Source of the DNA: Pedinophyceae sp. YPF-701
Taxonomy: Eukaryota > Chlorophyta > Pedinophyceae
Reading direction: 5' to 3'
DNA: 64,000 nucleotides
Assembly: GCA_916048055.1 (NCBI GenBank)
Contig: CAJZHL010000008.1
Coordinates: 434,001 to 498,000 of the forward strand
Shown piece after piece: positions 22,692 through 32,735 of the stretch (the first letter of the stretch is position 1; each line of letters begins with the position of its first letter). The notes under the pieces are model-generated. The model was not told the origin of the DNA. It saw only the letters and a program-made list of their open reading frames with translations, and made no database searches. Both the position numbers and the translations under genes were made by a program.

Positions 22692-25600
22692 ATGGAGCAA
22701 GCGGATGGGGCCCCGGCTCAGCGGACGGACGCAGAAGACGCGCACGAGCACGGCGCGACGGGCTGTCGTGCTCAGACGTCGATCCAACCGCGGACTCCGC
22801 GTAAACAGGGCGTGGATGAGCTGGCCTCAAACGGTTGCGATGCCGTGGACGACCAAGGCCCGGCGAAGCGCGCAAAGCCAGCCTGCGAGCGGGACAGACT
22901 GGCGGAGTCGATGGCGGCGCGGCTGCACAAGCACAACGTGCGCCACCTGACCTGCAATCAGCGGCTGATGATGCACCACCAAAAAACGTTGTGGCACCTC
23001 CCGGGCCGTCAGCCCGTCTGCCGTGCCGCAGAGTTCCCACGATGATCAAGCACATTTATGCACGCACGGTGCTCGCCGGAACCAAGCACTTCGCGCACCT
23101 CACCGCCCGCAGTTGACGCCGCAGCACTTGGTCGCGCTCCACCTCGGGCAGGCCAGCCAGCTCACCGTCACGCTCGGCACCGCGCTGGCCGACCCCGAGT
23201 CGCTCCTCGCCGAGTTCGTGTGCTCGGCCGCCTGCGAGCGCGGCGGCGCAGCCCAGCAGCCCTCGCTGTGGACACCGTGCGCGGCACTGGACCTGCCCGC
23301 CGACCCCGACGTATTCCGTTGGATCGTCCGGTGCGCAACACGAAGACAAATGGTCCTGCCGGTGCACATGCGACGCGTCATGCACGCCACGAATACCCCC
23401 CCCACCAGCGAGGTTCGTGCGCCGCTCCTCTGTAGGTATCTCGAGGCTTCCTCGCTCGGCGAGAGACCGCCCCTGCCCACAGGCGACACCGCGGAGCTCC
23501 TCCTGCTCCAGGCCAAGAGATGGCGGCTCAACGTACGTCGTCAAGCGCGGTCGGCTGACCACCGTTGAAATCGCACGTCGAGCTGCTCGCACGTACGCTG
23601 CGCGCGGCTCACACGCCGCCGCGACCCGCTCTACCGCAGGCGCTTGTCGAGGCACTCAACGGCAAGCTATCGCCCACGTCAGTCGCGCCGCGGCGGCTCT
23701 GCGCGCCAGGGGCCCCTTCTTGGAGCAAGTATAAAATCGACGTATTGGTGTCCAAGCTGGCTGCGGGCCTCGTGGACCGCGAGCACATGATCCGCCGCGC
23801 GCTGCTGGCGAGCATCGCCGGCGAGCACGTGCTGCTGCTGGGCCCGCCGGGCACCGCGAAGTCGCTCCTGGCGCGGCGGCTGCACCTGGCCTACCACACG
23901 GGCGGGGAGGGGGCGGGGGGCGACGGAGCGTACTTCGAGAGGCTGCTGACGAGGTTCTCGACGCCGGAGGAGCTGTTCGGGCCGATGTCGATCCAGAAGC
24001 TGCAGGTGCGAGGCTGCTGCCTGCAACTACCACTACTAGCGCGTCGCGAAGACGGCCCCGGGCGCGTTGCAGATTGGGCCGGTCTGCACGCAGCCTGCCT
24101 AGCTCTGAAGCCCGCGGAACGGTCAAAACGTCGGCGTGCGTCCCGCAAGAGCGCCAAATGCTCGCAGCTCTTGGTGCTGAAGGGCTTCTAGACCACGCAG
24201 GCCTGCGCGCCCACCGCCAAGCCCGCTGCACCCTCGACCCCTGCGAGTTCAAAGGCTGTGTTGCGCGCCGCGATTCTACCGCGGTGGGCCTCGCGGGCCC
24301 TCAGGCGGGCTCTCGAGCTCGAAAGGCTCTAGATGCCAGCTGCGGAGCACGGGCCGGCCAGAGGCGCGGGACGTGCTCGGGCCTAGCCGCAGTTTCCGTG
24401 CAGACGATGCTTCGCCGCGCCATGTAGCCGGGCAGGCAGTTGGGGGTCTGCTGCGAGACACCTCCTCCTGAGCCTTGCATGTCGCGTCAGGATTCGGTTT
24501 CACACTGCAGGCGACGCACCCGAACGTTGCAGGCGGATCAGTACGAGCGCAAGATCGAGGGCTACCTCCCGACCGCCCAGATCGCGTTCGTGGACGAGAT
24601 ATTCAAGGCGAGGATTGATGACGATGTTCGTGGGCTGGATTCTGTTGCAGCCCACGTGCTCCTGAGCGAAGCCCGCCTCATGCCCCCCCGCCGCCCCGTC
24701 CCCAATGACACCTGCAGGCCAACAGCGCGGTCCTCAACTCCCTCCTCACCATCATCAACGAGCGCCTCTTCCACAACGGCACCAACGTCATCACCGTTCC
24801 GCTGATTTCCATGATCGGGGCGTCGAACGAGGTGCCAGGGCAGACGCAGGCGGAGCTGCAGGCGCTGTACGACCGGTTCCTGGTGCGGATGTGCGTCGGA
24901 TACCTCAGGAGCCGCGACACACACGGCAGGTACTACCTTGCACAACCACATGACGTGACGCATGACGATGAATTTCGTACTTCGTCACTCAACACGCAAT
25001 CGAACACACTCTGCAACCGCCCTGTCTTCGGTCGAAAGCGAGCTGCATCCCACCCGGTGCGTCGTGGGAGGATTGCACTGGTTTGCAGGGGGGTGTTTAT
25101 GGACATGGTCCTGGGCGATGCGGGGGAAGTGACGGCGGCCAGCGTGGCCCAGGAGGCGCTGTCGGGATCCGACCTCCGCGACATCGAGGACCGCGCGAGG
25201 AACGTGGTCGTTCCCGAAGATGTCCAGGATCTGATTCTGCAATTGCGCAGCCGCTTCTGTGGCACCGAGTGGCAGGTGGGTCGGAACACGCGTCGGGCGC
25301 GCTCGCAGCAGGCCGTTCGGAGCATCGAAGAGATTCGTGGTCTCTCGGCGTGCTGCACGTGCAGGTGTCGGACCGCCGCTGGAAGAACGCGGTGTACCTC
25401 ATGCGCGTGGCTGCGGCGACGGACGGTAGAGCCGAGGTACGCAAGTGGGACCTGCTGCACCTGACGTCGTGCGTGTGGCACCAGCCGGAGCAGGAGGAGG
25501 AGGTCGAGCAGTTCGTCGTGGGCCTGCTGACGGAGGACATTGGGGTGGGACGTGAGTTTATGAGCCACTGGGATCTGCGGCGTAACACTGCGGACAGAGA

Positions 25601-26644
25601 GCTGTCTGACGCGGACTCCGTTCAGGACGTGCAGCGCGTGTTGAGCCAGGTACGGCGCCCGCTTTTGTCTTGCCTGTCTTTGAGGCTGTAGACACTCATC
25701 ATTGCCGCGGAGGGCCGTGCGGGCGTGCAGGTGGCGGACCTGACCCTGGAGCTAGAGCGCAGGGCTGCAGCTCTATTGCAGGAGATCAGCGACATGAAGT
25801 CGTTGTTGGCCGAGGACCTGTGGCTCGATGTGCAACACCGCCAAGTGTGTTTTGGCGCTCTGGACCAGAAGCATATCGAATTGCTTCGCCTGAAGGACTC
25901 GTTCTTGAACGTCAAGGTAAGCGATCTCCCTCGCGCATGCACCATCCCAACCGAACCTCTGCCGCGAAGCCCTTGAAAACCACACATGCGATTTTCGTTG
26001 TTGTCCGCTTCTTGTGAGTGCAGAGCAGGGCCAACGCCATCAAGAAAGGCATCAAGGATGCGTTCATGAACGGGCGGCACTCCGTGCTGAACAGCGACCC
26101 CTGCAGAGGAACCCCTTGCAGGAACGCGACCATCCACATGCTGCGCGCACTCAAGCTTTGGCGGGGCGCGTCGCCCCCGAAGCTGCTGACGACGAGCAGG
26201 AAAGGCGGCCTGACCGGCCACTGCGCCAGCGGCGGGCCCTTCGTCTTTTTGATACGGTCAGAGACACCCCAGGGGCACTCAATTGCCGCCCTGGTCTACA
26301 CGGGCCCCCGCATCCTACCGACCTGGATCTGCGAGGGCGACTTGCTGCTCCTGAGCGTCATGGTCAAGGGGGACCTGACGTGCAGGGCCTGGCGGCACCG
26401 CAAAGGCAGCGGCAGCTTCATCGCAGCTCAGAGCGTCGCAGGTCCCACGGTGACGACGAGCAGCGCTCCGCTGATCACGTTCTGCACACCGGGGTCGAGC
26501 GTCCGGCAGGGCATCGAGGCCGCGCACGCGCCTTGCAAGTGGGAGCCCGCCATCGGTCCGAAGAGGCCTCTGAACGAGTTCGATTTGTTCGGCGTGGGTG
26601 TAGGCAACTACGCATCGTGCGTCTGGGAGCTGTGGACGCTGTGA
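22692..26644 (+). CDS. Copy G: most diverged complete BTB-MoxR/RavA-TLDc-like protein, 830 aa
   Basis: Exons 22692..22937, 23113..23330, 23436..23532, 23640..24005, 24533..24607, 24718..24929, 25089..25275, 25365..25649, 25731..25916, 26024..26644; 831 codons including stop. Exon 1 (82 residues) has no coiled-coil similarity to the others; it is hydrophilic with a basic AKRAKP stretch. BTB part [20 protein letters not shown]; Walker A 255-262; Walker B D330-E331. Intron 2 ends TAG rather than CAG, and intron 5 starts with GC (AAG/GCGAGG). Exon 6 is nearly identical in DNA to copies D-F although exons 1-3 and 7-10 are far apart, which points to gene conversion. Last gene of the array; downstream DNA is single-copy. 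Confidence 0.83.
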
Positions 26645-26909
26645 GGCGCCCCGCGCGCCTTCGCAAACGTAATGAGCTCCGCGACCCACGGCTTTGCGTT
26701 GCCGTTCGCATCCGGTCCGCCCACTCGTGTTCGGGCGCACGCTGGAACGTCTCGAGAACGCCGGCCTGCGCCGTCGGCGCGGAAAAGTACGCCGACGTTG
26801 CGCCAGTACAGCTTGGCCGCGTTGCCAACGGTGACGTCGAATGAGCTCTCGCTGTGAGAGGGAGTTCAAAGCCAGGCGTTCGCGTCGGACCTGAACGCCG
26901 TTGCCAACG

Positions 26910-29874
26910 CTACCGCCCAACCCTTGCTGCGTGCTCCAGCCGGCGCTGCACCGCCTCGCTCACGCCGCCCACGGCCTGCATCGCCAGCTGCAGCGCGGCG
27001 TCGCGCTGCACGCCGGCGTCCGCGCTCTCCAACGTCCGCGCCGGCTCCCCGAAACACTCACCCCCGCACTCCTCCACCAGCAACACCCCCCCGTCGCCGC
27101 GCTCCGCCGCGTCCCGGTCCCACCGCGCCAGCTCCTCCCACAGCGCCCGCGCGAGACCCGTGCGCCCCTCCGCCAGTCCCCTGTCCAACATCATCGCCCG
27201 CAGCGCCGCACACACCACCAGCTTCTGTTCCTGCTCCCCCAGGTCATTACCCCCCCCCGCGGCCATGCGATCGAGCATCGCACGCGCCGACTCCAGCAGC
27301 CCCTGCTCGCCGCTCCCGCCCGCGTCGTCCTCCATCGCGTCGCCCCCCGCGCCAAGCGCCGCCCGCATCGCCTCGTGCGCTCCCAGCAGCTGCATGAGAC
27401 GATTCGCCTCCGGCAGGCACGCGCCGGGGCGGTCCGCGGGCGGGACGGCGTCCCAGAGCGCCGCGGGGACGTCGCAGGCCGCGTGCGCCGCGATCCGCGA
27501 CATCTGCACGGCTTCGACGCGCTGTGCGTGTGACGGGCCGCCCGCGCATGCGAAGGCCTGCAGCGTGCGCGCAGCGCGGTGGCGGAGCTGCGCGGCGTGC
27601 TCGAAGTGCCCGTGCGCCTCCGCGGCGTCCGAGACGGCCACGGCGTGCAGCCAGAGCGCCTCGAGGACGTCGGCGCGGCCCGTTTCCGCGGCGCCCTCCA
27701 GCAACGACAGCAGCAAGTCCTCCGGAGACCCCCCCTCCCAGCCCCAGCCGCCGTCCTGCGCCTCGCGCCTGCAGAGCCCCGGGAGCCGCAAGAGCAGCTC
27801 GCGCCACTTCCCGGGCCCCGCGAGGAGGCGTCCGAACACGTAGCGGAAGCACTCCCCCGGGTGCGTGATGCCGTTGATGTTGCGCGCGAGGCGGTCCTCG
27901 TCGCCGGTGGCCTCGAAGAGCGCGAAGAGCTCCGCATACGCCGCGAACGACAGCGCGCTGCGCTCAAGCCGGCGCAGCAGCTTGCTGCCCGCCTGGTTGC
28001 GCGCGAAGAACCCAAGAGCGTACGCCTCGCCCCACTCCCGCACGACGCCGCCGAGCACGTAGTGCTGCGCGCTGTCCATCTCAGCGCGCAGGTCCCCGTC
28101 GCCATCCTGGCCCAGAAGCGACGCGAGGTCGCCGGCGCGCTGTCCGTCGCGCAGCGCGAGCGCGCCCTGACGCAGGGAGATCAGGTCGAGGTGCAGGTGC
28201 GCCAGGTCCGCTGCACAGTCGAGGAGAGCGCAGTGGTACTCCGCGGCGGCGGCCCCGAGGGAAATCCGCAGGCCCCGCGCCGCGGCGGTGATTTCCTTTG
28301 CGGCGGCGGAGACGGCGTCGCGCACGGCGCGGTCGTGGCACCAGTGGTGCGCGGCCTTGTGGGCGTGGTGGGCGTCGACGTCGTTGGCGACGAAGCCGCG
28401 CGCGGACCCGTGGAAGAGGTTCGCGGCGCTGAGGGCGCTCTTCACGCAATCGCCGAGGGCGCGTGCCGAGAGCAGGCAGGCCGAGGGGGGTTCCTGGGGG
28501 AGTTTGACGTCGCGGAGCATGGCGGCGAGGGACGACAGCCAGCACTCGACGCTGCACGCGCAGGGGGACGGGGGGGGGCGAGCTGACGTCAGCAGAAAGT
28601 TGCGATGTCTGCTCTGTTGTGCTGGCGTCACGCGCGTGGCAGGTCGCACCCGGTGCTTCCACGACGCTATCAGGTCTACGGTGAGCTCAACAGAGCAAGC
28701 TAAAATGACCATTCAATTCCATGACAATTGCATCAATGAAATACCTCAGAGGCTCTCTCAGTCAACACCATGACAATATGCGTGCCAGCGGTCGCGTTGC
28801 CGCACCTGTCCGTCGCCATGGAGAACGCCTGCGCGTCCGCGGACAGCTCCGCGCCCGACACCCACCCGCGCTTGGCCCCCACCGCCTTGCCGCACGCAGT
28901 CACCAGCTGTGCGTGCAGCTGCAGCCCGCGCCCAAGCCCGCTCCCTTCGGCTCCGCCCTGCCCCTGCGATCGCCGCAGCTCGGCCACGGCCTGCTGCAGC
29001 ACGCGGTCCTCCGAGTCTGCGACGAGCAGCAAGGCGCGAGGTGTCGAGAGCCGCGTCGTTTTCAAGGTTCGATTTCGTGCCGCAAATCGACGCGCGTTCG
29101 AGGTACTTGCTGGTATGCGAGCCACTGACAGCGGACATCGACCCTGTGCGGTCCTGTGACAGCCTGTTGCAGTCCCGCGATGTGCCAGCAGCTTTGTTTG
29201 GCATTGCTAAAGTTGCGAGCCCTGCCTCGGGATCCGCACCGCGCTCAGACTTGACGTATCCGCACTCCTGAATCGACTCGTGAGCCTTGTGGAGAGCGTG
29301 GAGTGCCGAGAGCTGCTCGCCGAGCCGCAGCAGCCAGCCGGCCACAGCCCTGGGGAGCTGGGAGGCGAAGGGGTGCACGCAGTGCATGAGGCGCTGGTAC
29401 CGATCGACCTTCGTGTCCATCTGCTCGCCTAGACTCTGGCGGTTCTCCTTGGGCAGTGCATCGACCAGCTCCGTCGTGAACCTGCGCGAACGTGGCCAAG
29501 CGCCGGTTGCGGCAAGTAGCGGCGGCCGGGACGTGCCCGTGTGTGCCTGAGGGCGCGATTTGCGATGAAATTTCGAATGTACTTTCATCAGAGTCGGAGT
29601 TCAGCCAGTGGAAGCTCGGAAAAAAAGCGTCCGTGTCGAGGAATCGGCACGAATCGCCATTTGCACAAAGAGCGCGCGGGACGACGCGAGCCTCGGGGAA
29701 ACGTCCGCGGACGGGCGTGGCGAACCTGACGAGCACGTTCGCCTGCACGTCGTCCGAGCTCCTGGGCAGGCGGAAGCAGCCGGCCCCCTGCAGTGCCTTG
29801 TACAGCTCCTCACTCGCCGCCAACCCATCCGCCGCCGCGGCGAGCGTGTACCGCGCCGCCTTCTGCGCCTCCAT
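26910..29874 (-). CDS. NUP133: Nup133-like nucleoporin, helical domain only, 747 aa
   Basis: Exons (5' to 3') 29874..29726, 29481..29240, 29016..28806, 28551..26910; 748 codons including stop, phases 2, 1, 2. The order of recognisable segments follows Nup133: an N-terminal helix pair, RLGEQLSALHALHKAHES, then LGDCVKSALSAANL, then the ECFRYVFGRLLAGPGKWREL block, then LWLHAVAVSD, and a C-terminal ALRAMMLDRGL...ALWEEL block. Nup133 is a Y-complex scaffold subunit of the nuclear pore. Vertebrate Nup133 is over 1100 residues with an N-terminal beta-propeller; here no propeller is encoded, since a divergent gene starts 322 bp upstream. Similarity is by eye and moderate; another helical nucleoporin is possible. 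Confidence 0.6.
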
Positions 29875-30196
29875 CCCGCCGCCACGATCCGCCCGCACCT
29901 CGCGGCCGCTGCGACGCCCCGGCTCTGCGCAACACCCCCCCGTTCACACACAATGAATGAAGCCAACACGAATTGCGCGGCCGCAGCGAAGCCAGACGCT
30001 CCGAATCCGCGTGCCGGACCGAGGAGTGCGGGGGCGGAGCTGCGCCGCCTGGCAGCGAGGCCGCGGGCGGGGCGGCGGGGGTGGAGGTGTGGTCGCGTGC
30101 AGTCGGGCGGCGCGCGGTGGTTGTGTGGGGCGCCGAGTACGGGCGTCACGGCTGGCCGTGGCGGACTTTCATCGCTTCCCGGGAACCGTCGGAACC
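29875..30196. promoter_or_regulatory. Shared divergent promoter region, Nup133-like / CBSX3-like
   Basis: 322 bp between two divergent start codons; must contain both promoters. No specific element recognised. Confidence 0.4.
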
Positions 30197-31705
30197 ATGC
30201 TACGCAGGCTCGCAGGCCAGTTCTCTCTGCGCACCGCGGAAGCGGCGTTCCGGCCGGTTGCGTGCCAGGCAAGAACACGCACCCGCCTCGGCACGCGTCG
30301 CACACTGCCGCATTGCGCGTTCCAGCGACGGGAGCGCGATTTCTAGCTCACCTCGCGGCGATTCCGCCGTCCAGCTTCGCCCAGCAGCCACTCGTCGCGC
30401 TCCGCGCGGGCCTGCTCGCCTGCTGGGTGCGAGCGCTCGCCCGCGCGTCCGCAGGGGCTCACCGCGCCCGTTCCTCCGCTCCGTCGCTTCGTGCAGGCGC
30501 GTGCATTCGCGGACGAGGCCAAGAAGGTCCCGCACACGATCGGAGACATCCTCACGACCAAGGTGAGGTGCTGAAGGGCAGTCGACGGTTGCCGAGCTCG
30601 AGCTGGCCCTTCTGCCGACTGCGTCGTGGCTGGACGCTGACCCGCTGTCTCCGCCCCCGCTCTCGCCGCAGCACGACAAGGGACGGTGGCTCTGGGTCGG
30701 CAAGGACGAGTCGGTGTTCAAGGCGATCCAAAAGGTCCGGGAAACCTCGACTCCCAATTCGCTCCTCCACCTCAGCACCTCCCGCGCCGCCGCCCACGCC
30801 CCGCGCCCCGCGCCCCGCCCCGCGCCGCCGCCACCCGAGATCCACCGCTCGCGCCCACCAGCTCGCGCCCCGCGGCAAGGCGCGCCGCGCGCACGCCGCC
30901 CACACCGTCGCACGGGCCCCTGCGCAGTCGTTGGGCGTCGCCGCGCTCGATCCTCAACGGCTCGCGCCGCCGCGCGCCCGCCACGCACGCAGATGACGGA
31001 GGCGAAGGTCGGGTGCCTGGTGGTCCTCGACAACGTGCACGACGCCGGGCTAGCGAAGGGCGGCAACATCGTGGGAATCGTTTCCGAGCGAGGTGCGCGT
31101 CGACGCGGCCTCCGTTGGCGCCGCAACGCCTCGCCGGAGCTCAACCGCTTACATGCGGACCTCGTCGCGGCGCGTGCGTGCGGATACCTCGATCCGCGAG
31201 CGCGCGGGCCGCGCGAGAGCTTCACGCGTGTTACGCGTCGTACATTGGCCGCGTGGCTGCGTCGCAGACTATCTGACGAAGGTCGCGGTGCTGGGCCGGA
31301 CGTCCGCGGCGACGAACGTCACGGAGATCATGACGCCGGCGTCCAAGATCAAGACCGTGAACACCAAGCAGAAGATCGTCGAAGCAATGGACATCATGTG
31401 CAAGCACAACATTCGACACATGCCCATCGTGCGCCCCCCGTACCCCGACCCCTCGCCGCGCACGCGCTTCCGCAGCCCCCGCCGCGCACTCGCCTCCCCC
31501 GCAGCTCGCCACGCACACACGCACACCGGCCCCTCCGTCAGCGCCCGGGGGCGTCGTTTCACCCCTGCGGACGTGCGTGTCGCCGCAGATCGACGACGGG
31601 GAGATGCGCGGGATGCTGTCGATCCGGGACGTCACCGAGGCGCTCCTGGCGGAGAAGAAGGATGAGATGGAACAGATGGCCGAGTACATCAAGGGGTCCT
31701 ACTGA
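30197..31705 (+). CDS. CBSX3: Mitochondrial CBS-pair protein, CBSX3 type, 192 aa
   Basis: Exons 30197..30268, 30497..30562, 30672..30734, 30993..31092, 31268..31428, 31589..31705; 193 codons including stop. The N-terminus MLRRLAGQFSLRTAEAAFR is a basic amphipathic presequence. Two CBS motifs follow: GRWLWVGKDESVFKAI ... VGCLVVLDN ... GNIVGIVSERDYL, then VTEIMTP ... AMDIMCKHNIRHMPI ... GEMRGMLSIRDV, ending AEYIKGSY, which matches plant CBSX3 closely in order and length (about 206 residues there). CBSX3 binds adenine nucleotides and modulates mitochondrial thioredoxin. Intron 1 appears to have a GC donor (CAG/GCAAGA). Confidence 0.85.
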
Positions 31706-32735
31706 CCGCGGAGGGGCCGTAGGGGGGCGCGGGGCGCTGGGCTCTCGCGTAGCACCATCAAGGGGGGTCCCATTGATCCGTCGGACACCGATCGGACACC
31801 CCCTGGGGGTCTCAGTGCCCGTCGCGCCCCGGAAGCGCGTCGCGCCGGCCGGCCGCCGCGCCACTGCATCGGAGCACGCTGGGCGCGGGTGCCAGCTGCA
31901 GGGGCTCTCGAACAGACTCGTCATGTGTCGCACATCATCCTCTTCTGTGAATCCTAGCACGGGGCCGCGCGCCGTACAGACGTCTCATGTCCTAGCACGG
32001 GGCCGCGCGCCTCCTAGACGCTCGGCCGGCGCCGCGAGCGCGCGCCGCGCCGAGCAGATAGGGCGCTTGTAGGGCAGCGAAGAACTAGCGAACCACGAAA
32101 ATGGGCCCCAGAGCCGCGCTGCCGTTGCCGTTGACGCAAGTGGCGTCCCCGCCTTGTCGCGGCGCCTCGCTCGCTCGCGGCCGCGCGGACGCGTCTGTCG
32201 TGCAGCTCGTAGGACGGGGCGGCGGAGGAGGGCGCGGTCGGGCTCGTTGGGTCGCGGAGTGCGTGCGCGGTGTGCGGTTTCACCCGTCGCGTGCAGCGTG
32301 TGCTCGCGTGACGCAGTTTCGGGGCCGTGGCGTGGTTTCTGCGGCGTGGATCCGGCAGCCTGGGGCGCCGTGGGGCGTGCGTCGACGTTCCGGTCGCTTC
32401 CCGCGCGGCTGCGTGTCGGAGACGGGGAGACGAGAAGGTTGGAGGGACGTGCAGACGTGGTTCCGAGGACGTCCGAGGTGCAATTGAACTGTTGGAGGGA
32501 CCTCAGACACGTTGCTGGGCGGGAGCGGCATCGGCGGGCACTTCGAACCAGGAGCGACGTTGTACGTACCGTAGCGGACCCGATCCGCGCACTGAGGCGC
32601 TCCACGGGTCGCGTGTCGCGCAGTGTGCTGTAGTTCTTCTGCCAGTTGTGGCTTGGAGTGGTTGGGCGCGCAGCTGGGTCCCGGGGCCGAATCTGGCGCG
32701 ATAGTGGCGCACGCCGCAGCTCCATACCGAGAGAG
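31706..32735. other. Intergenic, 1.0 kb
   Basis: No gene recognised on either strand; the open frames here are GC-rich shadows. Contains a 22-bp direct repeat (see 31952). Confidence 0.5.
31952..32011. repeat. 22-bp direct repeat
   Basis: TCCTAGCACGGGGCCGCGCG plus CC occurs at 31952-31973 and again at 31990-32011. Function unknown; may be 3' UTR of the CBS gene. Confidence 0.8.

Larger units (their letters stand above)
1..26644 (+). repeat. Tandem array of BTB-MoxR/RavA AAA+-TLDc-like genes
   Basis: Six complete gene units and one truncated unit lie head to tail, all on +, with starts at 1483, 5638, 9844, 14132, 18801 and 22692 (spacing 3.9-4.7 kb). Every complete unit has ten exons; introns 2 and 6 fall in phase 2 and the other seven in phase 0. 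Exons 4-6 (AAA+ core) are almost identical between copies in nucleotides. Exon 1, exon 10 and some spacers vary. Spacers before B, C and F are homologous to each other; those before D, E and G are different. The pattern indicates repeated unequal crossing-over with local gene conversion. The array continues to the left of the window. Confidence 0.9.

Noticed and set aside
24074-24427. 117-residue frame in intron 4 of copy G
   Set aside because: Lies between supported exons 4 and 5 and matches only the GC-rich intron element.
1-26644. Bacterial RavA operon or bacterial contamination
   Set aside because: Motifs are RavA-like, but every copy is split by spliceosomal-type introns at conserved phases, and eukaryotic genes follow on the same sequence.
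1-26644. CRISPR or satellite array
   Set aside because: Repeat unit is a 4-kb multi-exon gene, not a short direct repeat with spacers.
27191-28105. 304-residue Arg/Ser/Ala-rich frame on -
   Set aside because: Frame shadow of the Nup133-like exon 4; composition is that of GC-rich third positions.
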